Below, piece after piece: positions 43,186-55,669 of a stretch of DNA of 64,000 bases; positions within the stretch are counted from its first letter, which is position 1; the number at the start of each line of letters is the position of its first letter. The notes under the pieces were generated by a model, which worked only from the letters and a program-made list of their open reading frames with translations, was not told where the DNA came from and made no database searches. The DNA is taken from the NCBI GenBank assembly GCA_051294375.1, contig JBJCIZ010000239.1:3759075-3823074 (forward strand), in the 5' to 3' direction. A program made the position numbers and the translations under genes. The stretch is from Paraspadella gotoi. Lineage: Eukaryota > Chaetognatha.

Positions 43186-44563
43186 TCTCCCCAGTTAATC
43201 GGATTCTTCTCCATAATCTGGATGCTGATCTCCAACGTCTTGGCCATGGGGTCTTCCGATTACATCATCAACGAAGCGACAGATCAAGAGGTCACCTTTT
43301 GGCGAGCAATGATCATTCTGGGTTATTGCTTCTTTTGCGTTTCCATCCCGACCATCAGGTCAGCGTCGCCTGATTTACTATCTACTTAAAAAAACTCGCG
43401 AATCTAAAGGCCTGGATTCTAGAACTAGAAAATGAAGGAACGAATATACGCATGTTATTGCTAATTAATTAACTAATTAATTAAAGCTCGTTAATTTATC
43501 AAAGTCAAATAATATTTAATTCATCAGGACGGTAAAAACATTCTCCTCCAAACGAATCGAAATTTTACCGGGCACTNNNNNNNNNNNNNNNNNNNNNNNN
43601 NNNNNNNNNNNNNNNNNNNNNNNNNNNNNNNNNNNNNNNNNNNNNNNNNNNNNNNNNNNNNNNNNNNNNNNNNNNNNNNNNNNNNNNNNNNNNNNNNNNN
43701 NNNNNNNNNNNNNNNNNNNNNNNNNNNNNNNNNNNNNNNNNNNNNNNNNNNNNNNNNNNNNNNNNNNNNNNNNNNNNNNNNNNNNNNNNNNNNNNNNNNN
43801 NNNNNNNNNNNNNNNNNNNNNNNNNNNNNNNNNNNNNNNNNNNNNNNACGAAAAAAAAGTTGTTGGTGACAAACAAGGATCTGTCAATTAAAATCGTTGT
43901 TTGTCGCCAAAAAACTTTTTTTCTAAACTTCCATTTAAGTCTCGACCAATCAGAGAGCTTGATTCCATTTCGGTGATTTCTTCCCGACCCTCCGATCCGG
44001 TTCCTTGCGATTCCATGCGATTCCATTTGATTCCATCTTCTGGTTAGCTAGATATTCCTAGAATGCTTCATAAACCTGTGAAGAACTTGTAAAGAAAACG
44101 CTAACCTGTAATTTTTTTTTATGTCTTACAAAATACATCTTGGAGAAAATAAGAATTTCTTCTTGTAGAATTATCATTAACAATACAATCACGAGTCCTG
44201 TCAAAATTAAAACAAACAAACAAACATAATCTATATCTAACAAAAACGCCAACTGACAAAAGCCGCAGTCCCTTAACTCGAACCTCACTTTCCCCAACCT
44301 TCAGCGTCATCGCCGTTTCTCTTCTATCCAAAATGTTCAAACGCGAACGGCAAGGGATCGGCCAGGGGGCGCAGCTCAACGTCACCTCGTTGGCGAACAT
44401 CTTGGCGCCTCTGTGGACGGGTTCCATGGTGTGGAAGAGCCTCTCTCTCATGTTCGGCGTCGAATTATGTCTTCATCTCATCGTCTTCGTTTTGTTCATT
44501 TGTTCGTGGAAGAAATTAAATCCGGGAAAAGAAGATGAGGAAAGAGAGAAATTGATATCGTGA
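38614..44563 (+). CDS. MFSD8-like: MFSD8/CLN7-like transporter (paralogue 3), complete
   Basis: The best-preserved gene of the cluster. Eight exons: 38614-38735, 39355-39497, 40666-40822, 41253-41390, 41742-41901, 42225-42662, 43195-43358 and 44305-44563. All have GT-AG borders with matching phases, and they sum to 527 codons including the stop; human MFSD8 is about 518 aa. Twelve hydrophobic segments can be followed, from VTYGLIAVFYLLGGIEYG (helix 1) to CLHLIVFVLFICSW (helix 12). A long charged loop lies between helices 6 and 7, with a Glu-rich run and a Ser-Pro repeat. Conserved blocks include SPFFGAIVDRLPSAK, GRVLCGAGWACRPALLAD, TIIMAFPQIGHFLGPAVN and AFPIMDFLFGWN. The C-terminus EEREKLIS contains an [DE]xxxL[LI] sorting-type signal (inference). 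Exon 1, a basic soluble leader, is separate from helix 1, unlike in paralogue 2. N runs lie only in introns. The transported substrate is not shown by the sequence. Confidence 0.9.
38895..39075 (+). repeat. Family T repeat in paralogue 3 intron 1
   Basis: Begins TATGAAATTGGTACTACCAA, then AATAAGCTATCTTGCCCCTG, and ends with CCTGCAAGCTTTCAA. Confidence 0.75.
39138..39299. other. Assembly gap (162 N) inside a CT tract
   Basis: Flanked on both sides by CTCTCT; it lies just upstream of a splice acceptor. Confidence 0.99.
39520..40030. other. Unassigned GC-richer island in paralogue 3 intron 2
   Basis: Contains two versions of TACCGGTGTTAGGGG / CACCAGTGTTAGGGG with GACGAATCC / GGCGAATCC. A plus-strand frame (39589-39864, 91 codons) shows no family I know. 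It is probably a repeat. Confidence 0.35.
40225..40435. repeat. GAGCTG/GAGCTA hexamer-like tandem repeat
   Basis: Runs of GAGCTAGAGCTACAGCTAGA and GGAGCTGGAGCTG in three clusters, in intron 2 of paralogue 3. Confidence 0.8.
41395..41610. repeat. Tandem duplication, about 100 bp, ATTG-rich
   Basis: Two copies containing TTGATAAAATGGACAAT and TTTGACTTATTCAT, in intron 4 of paralogue 3. Confidence 0.75.
41965..42070 (-). repeat. Family T repeat, minus, partial
   Basis: CTGCAGGGTCCTACTTTGCA followed by ATTATCTGTTAAAGAG. Matches the CTGCAGG...ATTATCTGTTAAGAG block of other minus copies (19310-19350). Confidence 0.5.
42672..42915. other. Assembly gap (244 N)
   Basis: Lies inside intron 6 of paralogue 3. 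No coding sequence needs to be missing, since exon 6 joins exon 7 in frame. Confidence 0.99.
42925..43140 (-). repeat. Family T repeat in paralogue 3 intron 6, minus
   Basis: Ends TTATATTGGTTGTACCAATTT at 43112-43133, with the TTATCTGGTAAGAGTGATGG block inside. Confidence 0.7.
43577..43847. other. Assembly gap (271 N)
   Basis: Within intron 7 of paralogue 3. Confidence 0.99.
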
Positions 44564-46135
44564 TTCCTGCAGTGGCGTGTAGAAGGGTAGACCGTAGACA
44601 GTAGACACCCTTCACCAGGGACGTGGAGAAGGTCAGACTCCCACTTCCAGGGGGGTTTATAGAGGTAAACATCCACCATAAAGGCAAAGGGTTCTTTGGG
44701 TTGCCCCCCAAAAATATAGGGGTTTTGGCGTCTTTTGAAAAACCACTTAATAATATTTTTTATAATAATTGTTTTTTAAATAAGTATTTTTAACTAATTA
44801 CCNNNNNNNNNNNNNNNNNNNNNNNNNNNNNNNNNNNNNNNNNNNNCTCAGTATTTTTTCTCTTTTTTTTTTGTATAATTTTTAACTGACTTGTTTAGGG
44901 AGGTTTAGGGTTAAAGGTTATTTAGGGGTAATTTAGGATTAGGGTGGTTTAGGGTAAAGGAGCTGCTTAGGGTGGTTTAAGGGTGGTTAGGGTTAAGTGT
45001 TTGTTTAGGGGGTGTTAGGATAGGGGTGGTTTAGGGTTAAAGGTGTTTCAAAGGGTTGGTTTTAGATTAGGGGTGGTTTGGATGTTTGGGTTAAGTATGG
45101 TTAAAAGTTAGGGTAATTAGTTTAAAATACTTATTAAAAAAACAATTATTATAAAAAAATTATTAAGTTTTATACGTGATAGCTTTTAATTTTACATAAA
45201 ACATACTATTATAACAATTAAAAAAACTTCAAAGAACATCATAGTAATTTAACGATGTTCACCATTCATAAAATCTTATGCTTACCACCCAGGGCCCGCC
45301 ACCAAAATTTGTCTAGAAACCCGCCAGTTCTCAACACGCCCCCGCGTGAGGGATTTTTCTAGAAGATTCATTTTATATATAAAATTATCCCCATATTTTT
45401 TTCATTTTCGCGATCTTTCGTCATTTTTGCCATCTCTATTCATTTTTGCCATCTCTTCGCTGCCACCGCTAAGCCGAATCTAAAGACTAGAAATCTTTGC
45501 ACTATTTTTTATGTCCATATAGAAACAAATTGTGTAGCACTAGCTTACTTTTTTAATTTTATAATTTTACTCGAACTCAATTTTATTTCTCAGAGTAAAA
45601 TAAAAAGTTTCACGTTTTAAACTGATTCCTTTTTTTCTTTCAAAAGTTAAGGCCGTTTTTGTTTTCTGATGAAATTTCCTATCATTCCTTACGACCTCTG
45701 TCGTTAAATGATGAAAACGCTTTAATGGATTGCAAGCAAAAAAGTTTGTTCCGCTATTTATGAAACGTTTTGGTATATACTTTTAAAGGTCAAAAGTTAA
45801 TGCATTTAATTATTCTGATCAGGCTATAGTAGTTGAAAAGAAAAGTGACATGTAAACGATGTAAGTTTTTTTTAAAGATTAACACAGGCTCAGGGGCTTC
45901 AGTTTATGATAACCAAAGACAGTTAGAAATGCTCAGAAAATAAATTTTGATTGGAATGCGCAGAAATCTCACAAAAAACTAATTTTAATATCAAATTTAC
46001 AATGTTTTTTTTCCTAAATTTTTAATTTAAAAATTTCATCCCTGAAAAGTTTTTTTTTTTTTGCATTTTGGAAAACTCCGATGCGCCGATGAGTCTGCTA
46101 TCTGCCTACAGAATCTGAGCTCATTTTTTTATCTC
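44564..46135. other. Post-gene flank with degenerate telomere-like G-rich tract and a gap
   Basis: N at 44803-44846. From 44890 to 45120 the strand reads GGTTTAGGGTTAAAGG-like units repeatedly but irregularly. No gene seen. Confidence 0.7.
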
Positions 46136-48029
46136 TTATATAACCCTGGCGGAATAGAAAAGTGAACGGGATCGAGTTTCGGGCGAAAAAAAGAATTTTT
46201 TAGACAAAAATGACGGCGCAACTCCGATTATCACGAACGCGCAGATGCGATCAAATAACAATTTAATGAATTTTGCCTTTTTTTTTTGCGAGCGTTCAAT
46301 TCTATGAATCTTGTAAATTTTCATGAATAGTATTTTTTATATATCTTTTAATGATAAATAAAAAAAAAATATCCAGCTTTATTTTCAAAACTAAGTTTTT
46401 CTTAATTTTAAAATTATCCGTCATTTTAAAAATAAAATTTTTAAGTATATAACGCTTTCCCGTTTTAAAATGGCGAAGTTATTCTTTTAAGGGGACCCAG
46501 TGATAAAAATGATATCATAAGCTTAAGGGTCTATCATCAAAGGAATTTGAATGGTGATAGTCATTATTTTTTTTTGCACGGGAAAGTGGCCAAAAAAATT
46601 GCTATCTCTTATTGTAGCGGAAACAAAAATTTAATAATTATGAAAAAAACATTGAGTTGACCCTACCTAAATATTCATATAATCGCGTTTATTTATTTTT
46701 GCATTAGAAAGTATTTTTTTACTAAATTCCAAAATTTTTATTTTTTACTGTACAAAAGCTACAATTTTAGGTTTAAGCCTCATTGAACAAAGGCTTTACA
46801 AGACTAATTTTTTTTATTTTTTATATTTACTTAAAGCAGAGACAAATCAAACCTAAATTCTATTCTTACAGAAACAAAACTGTAATTAATTATTAATTAA
46901 TATTCATATTCAATCCTTTAATCTATTATTAAACTATATTGATTCTTAATTATAATAATTAAAATTTAGCAAAAGTACAGAATCTTTCTCTTTTTTTTAT
47001 ATTTTAATTACTTCAAAGAGTTTTATTTTTCATTCAATTAACAGAATCATTTAAAAGAAAGTTTAAAATAAAATCAGTCGATACCTTAATTTTGATTCAT
47101 TCCTAGTTTTTTTCTTATAAATTTTTGTAATAAAAGCTGAAAATCTTTTTAAAATTAGATCTTACCCTTTTTTGAAAAATTTAAATTGTAAACTTGAAAA
47201 AGATTTTCTTCTTACCGATTTTTTTAAAGAAAATTAAGCTCGCTGATTTTATCGAATTTTTAAACTACTTTCCCAAATGATTATAGAAGAAAAAATTATA
47301 TTGGTCAGAACCAGCTTAAGGTTAAAGGGTCAAACGTTATGTTTTCAGCTTTTTACCCCCTGTTCACTTGGTCCCCTTAAAGATCGAAAAACTGGACGAA
47401 GCTTTTTAATCTTTAAAGAAGCAAAAAAAAAAAAGAAAAGAAAAGAGTAAACAGGAAAAATTGAAAAAAAAAAGAAAAGAAAAGGAAAAGAATTTCCTTC
47501 CGATTGATATTTTCCCGCAATCACTCATCTCCGTTCGTAACCGTAACGACGACGACGACGACAACGATGAGGAGGACGATTGATGACGACGACTACGACG
47601 ACAACGACGACGACGACGAACGATGATTTAAACGTCAATCGAAAATGACGACCATAACGACACAACGATGATGACGTAAAAAGACTCGATCTTTATTTCG
47701 ATTTCGCCCAAACAAACAACAAACACAACAAAACAACAACAACACTGGCCAATAATATTTCTGGATATTATCGGCCTTTTTTTTTGTGAAAAAAGATTGG
47801 ATGCCTGCCATCCCTCTAAGGAATATAATAACAATTAACAAAAAAAAACCTTTGCAAGCTTTTAGCCGAGCCACTCCGACAGCCTAGTTTATTAAGTCCC
47901 AGTGACCGGCTTCCCTACCAACAAAACTGTATAATATTTCTTAGGAAAATTTAATTTGTATGAATAATAATTTTTTTTGTTTAAATAAAAGAAGACAATT
48001 TGACAGTTAATAAAGGATCACTTATTTAT

Positions 48030-48240
48030 GAAATTGGTACAACAACCAATATAAATAGACTATCTTGGCCCTGACTTTGGACGGGCTTTGGTCGTTTTAG
48101 GCCTCCATCACTCTTACAAGATAATTACATAGCAGGTCCCTGCAAGTTTTCAATCAAAGACTGCTCTCACAGTCTCGTTTATTCACTCCCAGAGTACCCG
48201 GCTTTCTATCAACGAAGTGGTATACTAATTAAAGAATATT
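48030..48240 (+). repeat. Family T repeat
   Basis: TATGAAATTGGTACAACAACC, CTATCTTGGCCCTGACTTTG, CCTGCAAGTTTTCAATCAAA and GAGTACCCGGCTTTCTATCA, with the tail GTGGTATACTAATTAAAGAA. This is the clearest full-length copy; a paralogue lies at 55670-55890. Confidence 0.75.
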
Positions 48241-49616
48241 TCAATTGATTATTTTTAAAATAGCCACCTTAATTACTCTCCTATTCCAAGTTTCTTCCTC
48301 TTAACCCACTAACTGTAACAAACTCGTTAAATTGCCGCCCCTTTAACTCATTGATTTTTTTTTTTTCGCCCAGAAATAAAATTGCCGTCCACGTCATGGT
48401 TGCCGGTAGTTTTACAGGGAGACTGCGTCAAAAGTTTCTGATTAAAAAAAAAATGAAATCGTTAAAAAATTTGGCAATCTGCTCAATACATATAAGTTGT
48501 TTCGCTATTTTTCGAAATAAGTCCCCTTAACTTGCTCCACAACACACACTTAAAAAAAAAAAAAAAAAAAAAAAAATTATATTTTTCTAGAGTCACCTGT
48601 AATTTTTTTGTTTCGGTTCCATCCGATCCAGAGTCGCTCCATGGTCGACGGAATTTTCGACCTTTCGTGTTTCACAAATGGTCATTTTGGAAACCGACTT
48701 CGTAAAAATTGGTCGTCCCCATCGTCATCGTCGTCGTCGTCCGTCGTCGTCGATGTCGTCGTCGTCGTCGTCGTCGTCTGTCGTCTGTTTTGTCATCCGT
48801 CGTTATTGCGATCCACGGCGACGAATGAACGGTCAATTTGACTTCGGGGTAGGGGGGCGGTGAGAGGGACCCGGTGGGGGGGGGGGTGGCAGTCGCCGAG
48901 TTACGTCGTGGTTACGACATTCGAATCCCGATTTAAAGTCAACGAAGAATTTGCTTTTTTCTGAAAATCTATTTTTTTGGTATTAAAATTTAATACTTTT
49001 GCTATTCTCCTTCATTTCGTCTCTCGTATTTAATTAGACACACGTACGGGCCAATGTAAAGTGGATAGGGCGTTCTGTTTAATATTTGTTATTACAAATT
49101 CAATTTCCATAAACGGATTTAGGTATAATTTGAGAAAGAGATATCGTTTTTTTTTCTGCTCTTATTTGAAATTTTCAAGTTGCCATTCAATTAATGTATC
49201 TCAACTAATTACATTTTGACGGGTTGTAATCGGACACAAAAGACGGATTTTTTTTCTTCCTCTGTTGAAGATTTTACTTGGTATTTGTATTATTATCGTA
49301 TTGTATTTTTTCAATATCATAGGCTCAAAAAAAACTGATTTATAACTTTAATGAATTGGTAAACCAATATTATATGAGAGACGTTAATGACCGATATAAT
49401 TCGGTCTGTTTACAATTAGTGGGCACGTGGAAATGATAAACTGATCTTCTTACAACTTTACATCGATGTGGTACACTGTCAGTTTTATCGAAATTTATTC
49501 TCTCATCTTTTGTTTATTAAATAAAATGTTTAAAAAAAGTTGAAGCTTTGAAACTTTTCTGAGCAAAATATAATGAATCCTCTCAGCGAAAGCGATTTTT
49601 TTCCTCTCGGTTATCG

Positions 49617-49704
<88 letters not shown>

Positions 49705-50055
49705 ATAAAATCCACGCCGAATTTCTTCAACTCCCGAATTAAAAGGAACGAGTTTTCTTTCGTCCAGCGAAACAGAGAAAGAAAAAAAATGGTTTGTTTT
49801 TTTCTTCGTCGGTTATTTTTGTTTTTTGTTTTTTTTTCTTGGATGCCGTCAGAGGCGTTCCGCTAATCAGGAAAAGATTCCAAAATGGCACCCGAAACTC
49901 GAATTAAATAAATTAAGACAATTTTAAATTAATATTGATTAGTTCCAGAAAATAGATTAAAATAAAAACCCGCCCAAAAAACCTGCGATAATTAATTTTC
50001 GATTGGGTTTTAGTAGTTTTTCCTCCTCGCCTTCTCTTCTCTTCTCTCTCTCTCT

Positions 50056-50118
<63 letters not shown>

Positions 50119-50944
50119 GTCGGCACCCAAATCCATTAAATCTCTTTTAAAGCTTCATCAATCCATTAAATCTCTTCCTTTTTGTCAGTGTCCATTTTTC
50201 GACTTAAAACTTTCTTTCCAACTTCAGTTTCGCTCTAATATGCAATTCGCTCCTCACAACAAAAAATATGTTATCTTCTCACACTGGATGATCGCAGAGA
50301 GTCAGCTGTTGTGTTGGGCGAGATTGCGCTGCGATCAATTGACAAATGAACACAGCGCTGTTAAGAGAAAATAGGGAAACAAAAGGTAATGGACTCGCGT
50401 CTCTCATTGTTTTATAGTATATTATTTGAGTTTTCGGCTTTGGCTAATGAATAAATGGTAAAGCGTACATTTACAGATACATTTCAACGCATACCTTTCA
50501 TAATCGGTACGATAAAGAAACCCTTTTTTTATACTCGAATAACAATAAAAAAAAACGGAAAGTTGATCAACGACTTCATGCTGATTTATAAAAACAAAAA
50601 ACAAAAAAATTAAATCCCCCAAAAAAAGAAAGAAAAGAAGAAAGAAATAAAGTGAGCGACGCTGATCTCCAATTGAAGAACAGACGCGTTCACCAAAAAT
50701 AAAGAAGAAAAAATCTTTCACAACGTTGATTCACTCTCGTTCGCGTATGAGTTACGTTCACAAAAAAAAATATTTACATTTGTGTTTTCGTTAAAAAAAA
50801 AATATTCGTTATTTTACGACGTCTTTTTTGTTCATCCAGCTTCTTTTTTACTTTAACTTAAACTTTGTTATTGTTCATATTAAAATAAATGTTTTATTTT
50901 TCCTCCTACTCGATCTCTCGTTGTATATATTGACTTACTTTAAA

Positions 50945-51300
50945 TCCTAACCCGGGGTCGGGTTCGATCCTATCCGCAAGGAGCGGGTTTCTCAAGGCCT
51001 TCGTGGGAGAGGGAGGCGAGAGTCGATACATTTCTGAATTCGAATGAAGAGAAATGTGGAAATTCGATTGAGCGAATAATTGGGACGGGAGTTGGCTGGG
51101 TGATCTCTTTTACAATTTCTTGAAGATAACTGGAAATGATTTTGTACAAGTATGGCGATGTGATGCACGCTGGGATGGGGATCTCAGTGTTGGCTTCAGG
51201 GTTACCGACCCGCATGACGCCTCAGTCATGGCGCGGTTTATTTCGCTCCTGGTTTCCTATCATTGAAGTAGTATATATTTCAAAGAATGTTTCAATTGTA
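50945..51300 (+). repeat. SINE-like element sharing its 3' end with family T
   Basis: Starts near GGTCGGGTTCGATCCTAT (a good B-box match, GGTTCGATCC; no convincing A box). Ends TCATTGAAGTAGTATATATT and CAAAGAATGTTTCAATTGTA, close to the family T tail. The copy-B version is at about 58690-59070. Confidence 0.5.
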
Positions 51301-53442
51301 CGAAAAGATCCTTAAGTATTAAATAGAAAATACTTAATTTACTCCGACAAGCATAAAAAACAATATATATTTTCTTTTCTCAATTTCCTTTCTCTTCTCT
51401 TTGTCTTTTTTCATCTTTTCATTTCAGTTTTTTTATCGCTTTGTCACGTTTTTCCTTCTTTTTTCCCTTTTCTTCTTCTTTTTTATCTTCCTTTGTTCTC
51501 TTTGTCAACACTTTCTCATGATGTTATCAACCGTCATTGCCTCGCAAGTGCTCGGCCCAAGAGCGTCTCCCAAACTGATTGATTATTAATCGATATGATG
51601 GCAGAAGGTGAACCGCTAGACGACTAAGGCAATTAAAGATCTGTTATCCTCGTTCGTTTCTTCGGCGATTTGGAAAATGTCATCTTAATCAACAAAAATG
51701 TTTCGTTTAAACTTAATTAATCGACACAATTGAATCTTTTTATTTACTAGTCAACTTATAACGTTGACTCGTAAAAACGTTTTTTGATCGTTTATGCCGA
51801 TAATCTTTACAAAATAGAAAGATATGTATGTATGTACAAGTTTCCTCGAAGCCGGTTGAGCTATAAAAAAAAAACTGGTTCCTGGAAATGAAGACGAATC
51901 TTGATTAATTTTCGCGGTTTTTCTTTCGTCGGTTTTTTGATTGGAGCGTCCAATTAACCGAGTTTAAAACAAGAGTTTTTTTTATCAAAAAGAAATTGCG
52001 GAAAATGAGTACGAAAAATCTGTCTTCGTACTTGATTGTTATTTTAACACTTTTGTGCTTTCGGTTTTTTTCTTGACTCGTCAATAGTTATAAATAAAAT
52101 TTACGAAATTAACATTGTTTTAATGGATTAATATTCACTAGGAAATCGTTGTTATTTCTGTTTGTTTAAACCTTAAAAATTCTCGTTTGTCTTTTCAAAG
52201 TTTTATTTAATCGACATTTTGCTATTAAAAAATCGAGCGATGACTTCTTCGGACGGCGCACGCTGGAGACTGGCGCGTAATGCCTAAGTATGCCCTTCAG
52301 AAAAGTCCTCACAGTATGCTTTAAGACGTGCGTATGAAGCTTGTTCTTCGCAGCGACTAGAAACGTGCCGCAATGTTATGCTCGTCGTAAACCGAGCCGC
52401 AAATTCCGCTTCTCACCTTTAGTGACGTCAATATAAAAAAAAACCCTTTGCAAACGAAAAAAAAAGTTAGTGTTAAAAGCGAAAACATTTCGGCACTATT
52501 TTCCATTCCATGCCATTTGTTTTTAGTCTTTAAAGCGAAACTTTTTGGCTATAACAATTATAAAAAGGGCCCTATTTTATTTTGTAATTTTGAACTTAAT
52601 TTTAACCTTAATATCTAACCATTATCTTTACCTAATCTTTCACTTAATCAATTTTCGTAACTCTTACCCGATCTGCCAACCCAACCCTAATCAACTTATT
52701 GCCATTACTAGAAACCTGCATTCACCTAATCCCTGACCAATCTTGAAACTTTTTATAACCTTAACTACTCTGAATTTAACGCCATAATGAGGCGCTTGGA
52801 AAATAGGCAACTTGTCTTCTTCTATTGTTCACTCGAGATTTTTTTTTACTCGACCAACAAATAAAGGAAAAATCAAACAGAGCGGCACACTTGCCAATAG
52901 GCTACTTCGTCCACAAAAAAAAGAAAAAAAATAAATTTACTGAGGTAGAAAAATTATAGTTTTGGGGAGGGTTTATTGCGTATTTCATAAATTTCAAACT
53001 TAAGTCATAAACTACTTCCGCATCGCAAACGTCGACGCAATATTATTTTGTCTCCTTCACTCAAAGTACTTTATATACGTCGTCGTGGTTAACTAACCGG
53101 TTAGCCGAACAAATAATTCACAAATGTACGATGAAAAACCTTTTAAAGTTTAGAATAGAAGTTCGAACAATTTAGAAAAAAAAAGACATTCACAGTCGTT
53201 TTTAGAAAAAGAACGGTAATTCAATGGATTGCGCCGCAGTGACAGCCTTATCTCGTGTATTTCTTCGTGGACATTGACATGACGTGCCATCATATGACAT
53301 TATTATGACTACAATAACTTTCTTAGCCCGTATTATTGATTAGACACGCACTGCATCGGAATTTTCTCTCTCATCTCTCTCTCTCTCTTTCTCTCTTGTC
53401 CTCCCATACATTTGCGTATTAAAATTTTCCCAATTTATCAAA

Positions 53443-53490
53443 AGCGCTGATGTAAGACTCGAAACAGAGTCGAAAACATGTCTTGTTTTA
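53443..53490 (+). ncRNA. Hammerhead-ribozyme-like motif (variant core)
   Basis: GCG, CTGATG then TAA in place of A/AA, GACTC/GAGTC (perfect stem II, 6-nt loop), GAAAACATGTCTTG. A (CT)n tract lies upstream at 53368-53398. Core A9 is replaced or displaced and helix I is weak, so it is probably a relic. Confidence 0.5.
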
Positions 53491-53766
53491 TAATAAATAA
53501 AATCGTTGTTTGCCCAAAAACAAAATCTCTTTTCTTGTCTTTATTCTTATAGTTTTAGGATTTCCTGAAGGCGGCGCTAGCAGTCCCTTAGAATTGAGGT
53601 TTTTTTTTTTTCAATTTTTTCCTTAACAAATGATTAACTAACTATATGCAAGTATGAGCATTTTACGTAAAGTGGGACGAGACCGACGGGACCCGAGAGA
53701 CAGAAGACCGATCGGAAAGTGAGTACTCCGCGGCGCAACTTTAAAGACACCAGAATCTCTCTCTTT

Positions 53767-53791
53767 NNNNNNNNNNNNNNNNNNNNNNNNN
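53767..53791. other. Assembly gap (25 N)
   Basis: After it the sequence restarts at a point equal to about 46157, that is, the start of the same block. Confidence 0.99.
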
Positions 53792-55669
53792 AAAGTGAAC
53801 GGGATCGAGTTTCGGGCGAAAAAGAGTTTTTAGACAAAAATGACGGCGCAACTCTGAAATCACGAACGCGCGAGAAGCGATCAAATTAATGAATTAATCA
53901 ATTAATTAATCAATTTAATGAATTTTGCCTTTTTTTTTGCGAGCGTTCAATTCTATGAATCTTGTAAATTTTCATGAATAGTATTTTTTATATCTTTTAA
54001 TGATAAATAAAAAAAAATATCCAGCCTTTATTTTCAAAACTAAGTTTTCTTAATTTTAAAATTATCCGTCATTTTAAAAATAAAAATTTTTAAGTATATA
54101 ACGCTTTCCCGTTTTAAATGGCGAAGTTATTCTTTTAAGGGGACCGCAGTGATAAAATGATATCATAAGCTTAAGGGTCTATCATCAAAGGAATTTGAAT
54201 GGTGATAGTCATTAATTTTTTTTTGCAGCGGGAAAGTGGCAAAAAAATTTGCTATCTCTTATTGTAGGCGGAAAAAAAAATTTAATAATTATGAAAAAAC
54301 ATTGAGTTGACCCTACCTAAATATTCATATAATCCGTTATTTATTTTTGCATTAGAAAGTATTTTTTACTAAATTCCAAATTTTTATTTTTACTGTACAA
54401 AGCTACAATTTTAGGTTTAAGCCTCATTGAACAAAGGCTTTACAAGACTATTTTTTTTATTTTTTATATTTACTTAAAAGCAGAGACAAATCAAACCTAA
54501 ATTCTATTCTTACAGAAACAAAACTGTAATAATTATTTAAATTTAATATTCATATTCATCCTTTAAATCTATTATTAAACTATATTGATTCTTAATTATA
54601 ATAATTAAAATTTAGCAAAAGGTAAGAATCTTTTCTTTTTTAAATATTTATATTACTTCAAAGAGTTTTATTTTCATTCAATTAACAGAATCATTTAAAG
54701 AAAGTTTAAATAAAATCAGTCGATACCTTAATTTTGATTCATTCCTAGTTTTTTTCTTATAAATTTTTGTAATAAAAGCTGAAAATCTTTTTAAATTAGA
54801 TCTTACCCTTTTTTGAAAATTAAATTGTAAACATTGAAAAAGATTTTCTTCTTAACCGATTTTTTAAAAGAAAATTAAGCTCGCTGATTTTATCGAATTT
54901 TTAACTACTTTCCCAAATGATATAGAGAAAAAATTATATGGTCAGAACCAGCTTAAAGTTTAAAGGGTCAAACGTTATGTTTTCAGCTTTTTACGCCCCT
55001 GTTCACTTGGTCCCCTTAAAGATCGAAAAAACTGGACGAAGCTTTTAATCTTTAAAGAAGCAAAAAAAAAGAAAAGAAAAGAAACAGGAAAATTGAAAAA
55101 AAAAGAAAAGAAAAAGGAAAAAGAATTTCCTTCCGATTGATATTTTCCCGCCAATCACTCATCTCCGTTCGTAACCGTAACGACGACGACGACGACAACG
55201 ATGAGGAAGACGATGATGACGACGACGACGACGACAACGACGACGACGACGAAAACGATGATTAAACGTCAATCGAAAATGACGACCATAACGACAACAA
55301 CGATGATGACGGTAAAAAAGACTCGGATCTTTATTTCGATTTCGCCAAACAAACACAACAACAACAAAAACAACAACAAAAACAACAACAACACTGGCCA
55401 AAAATATTTCTGGATATATCGGCCTTTTTTTTTGTGAAAAAAGATTGGATGCCTCCATCCCTCTAAGAATATAATAACAATTAACAAAAAAAAAACCTTG
55501 CAAGCTTTTAGCCGAGACACTCCGACAGCCTAGTTTATTAAGTCCCAGTGTACCCGGCTTCCCTACCAACAAAACGTTATAATATTTCTAGGAAATTTTA
55601 ATTGTATGAATAATAATTTTTTTTTGTTTAAATAAAAGAGACAATTTGACAGTTAATAAAAGGATCACT

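Larger units (their letters stand above)
46136..53766. repeat. Large block, copy A (about 7.6 kb)
   Basis: Repeat-rich non-coding DNA reproduced as copy B from 53792. In order it holds a U/A-rich stretch to 47400, (GAC)n at 47545-47625, family T-like pieces at 47780-47950 and 48030-48240, a TCG-rich tract at 48720-48780, (GA)n at 49618-49701, (CT)n at 50040-50115, a SINE-like unit at 50945-51300, telomere-like CCCTAA traces at 52600-52780, and the hammerhead-bearing end piece. No gene recognised. Confidence 0.8.

Noticed and set aside
45665-45690. CTGATGAAATTTCC as a hammerhead start
   Set aside because: No stem II partner and no CGAAAC within the needed distance.
46136-53766. An autonomous retroelement encoding the hammerhead units
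   Set aside because: I found no reverse transcriptase or endonuclease motif in any frame of this window. The units must depend on proteins encoded elsewhere.
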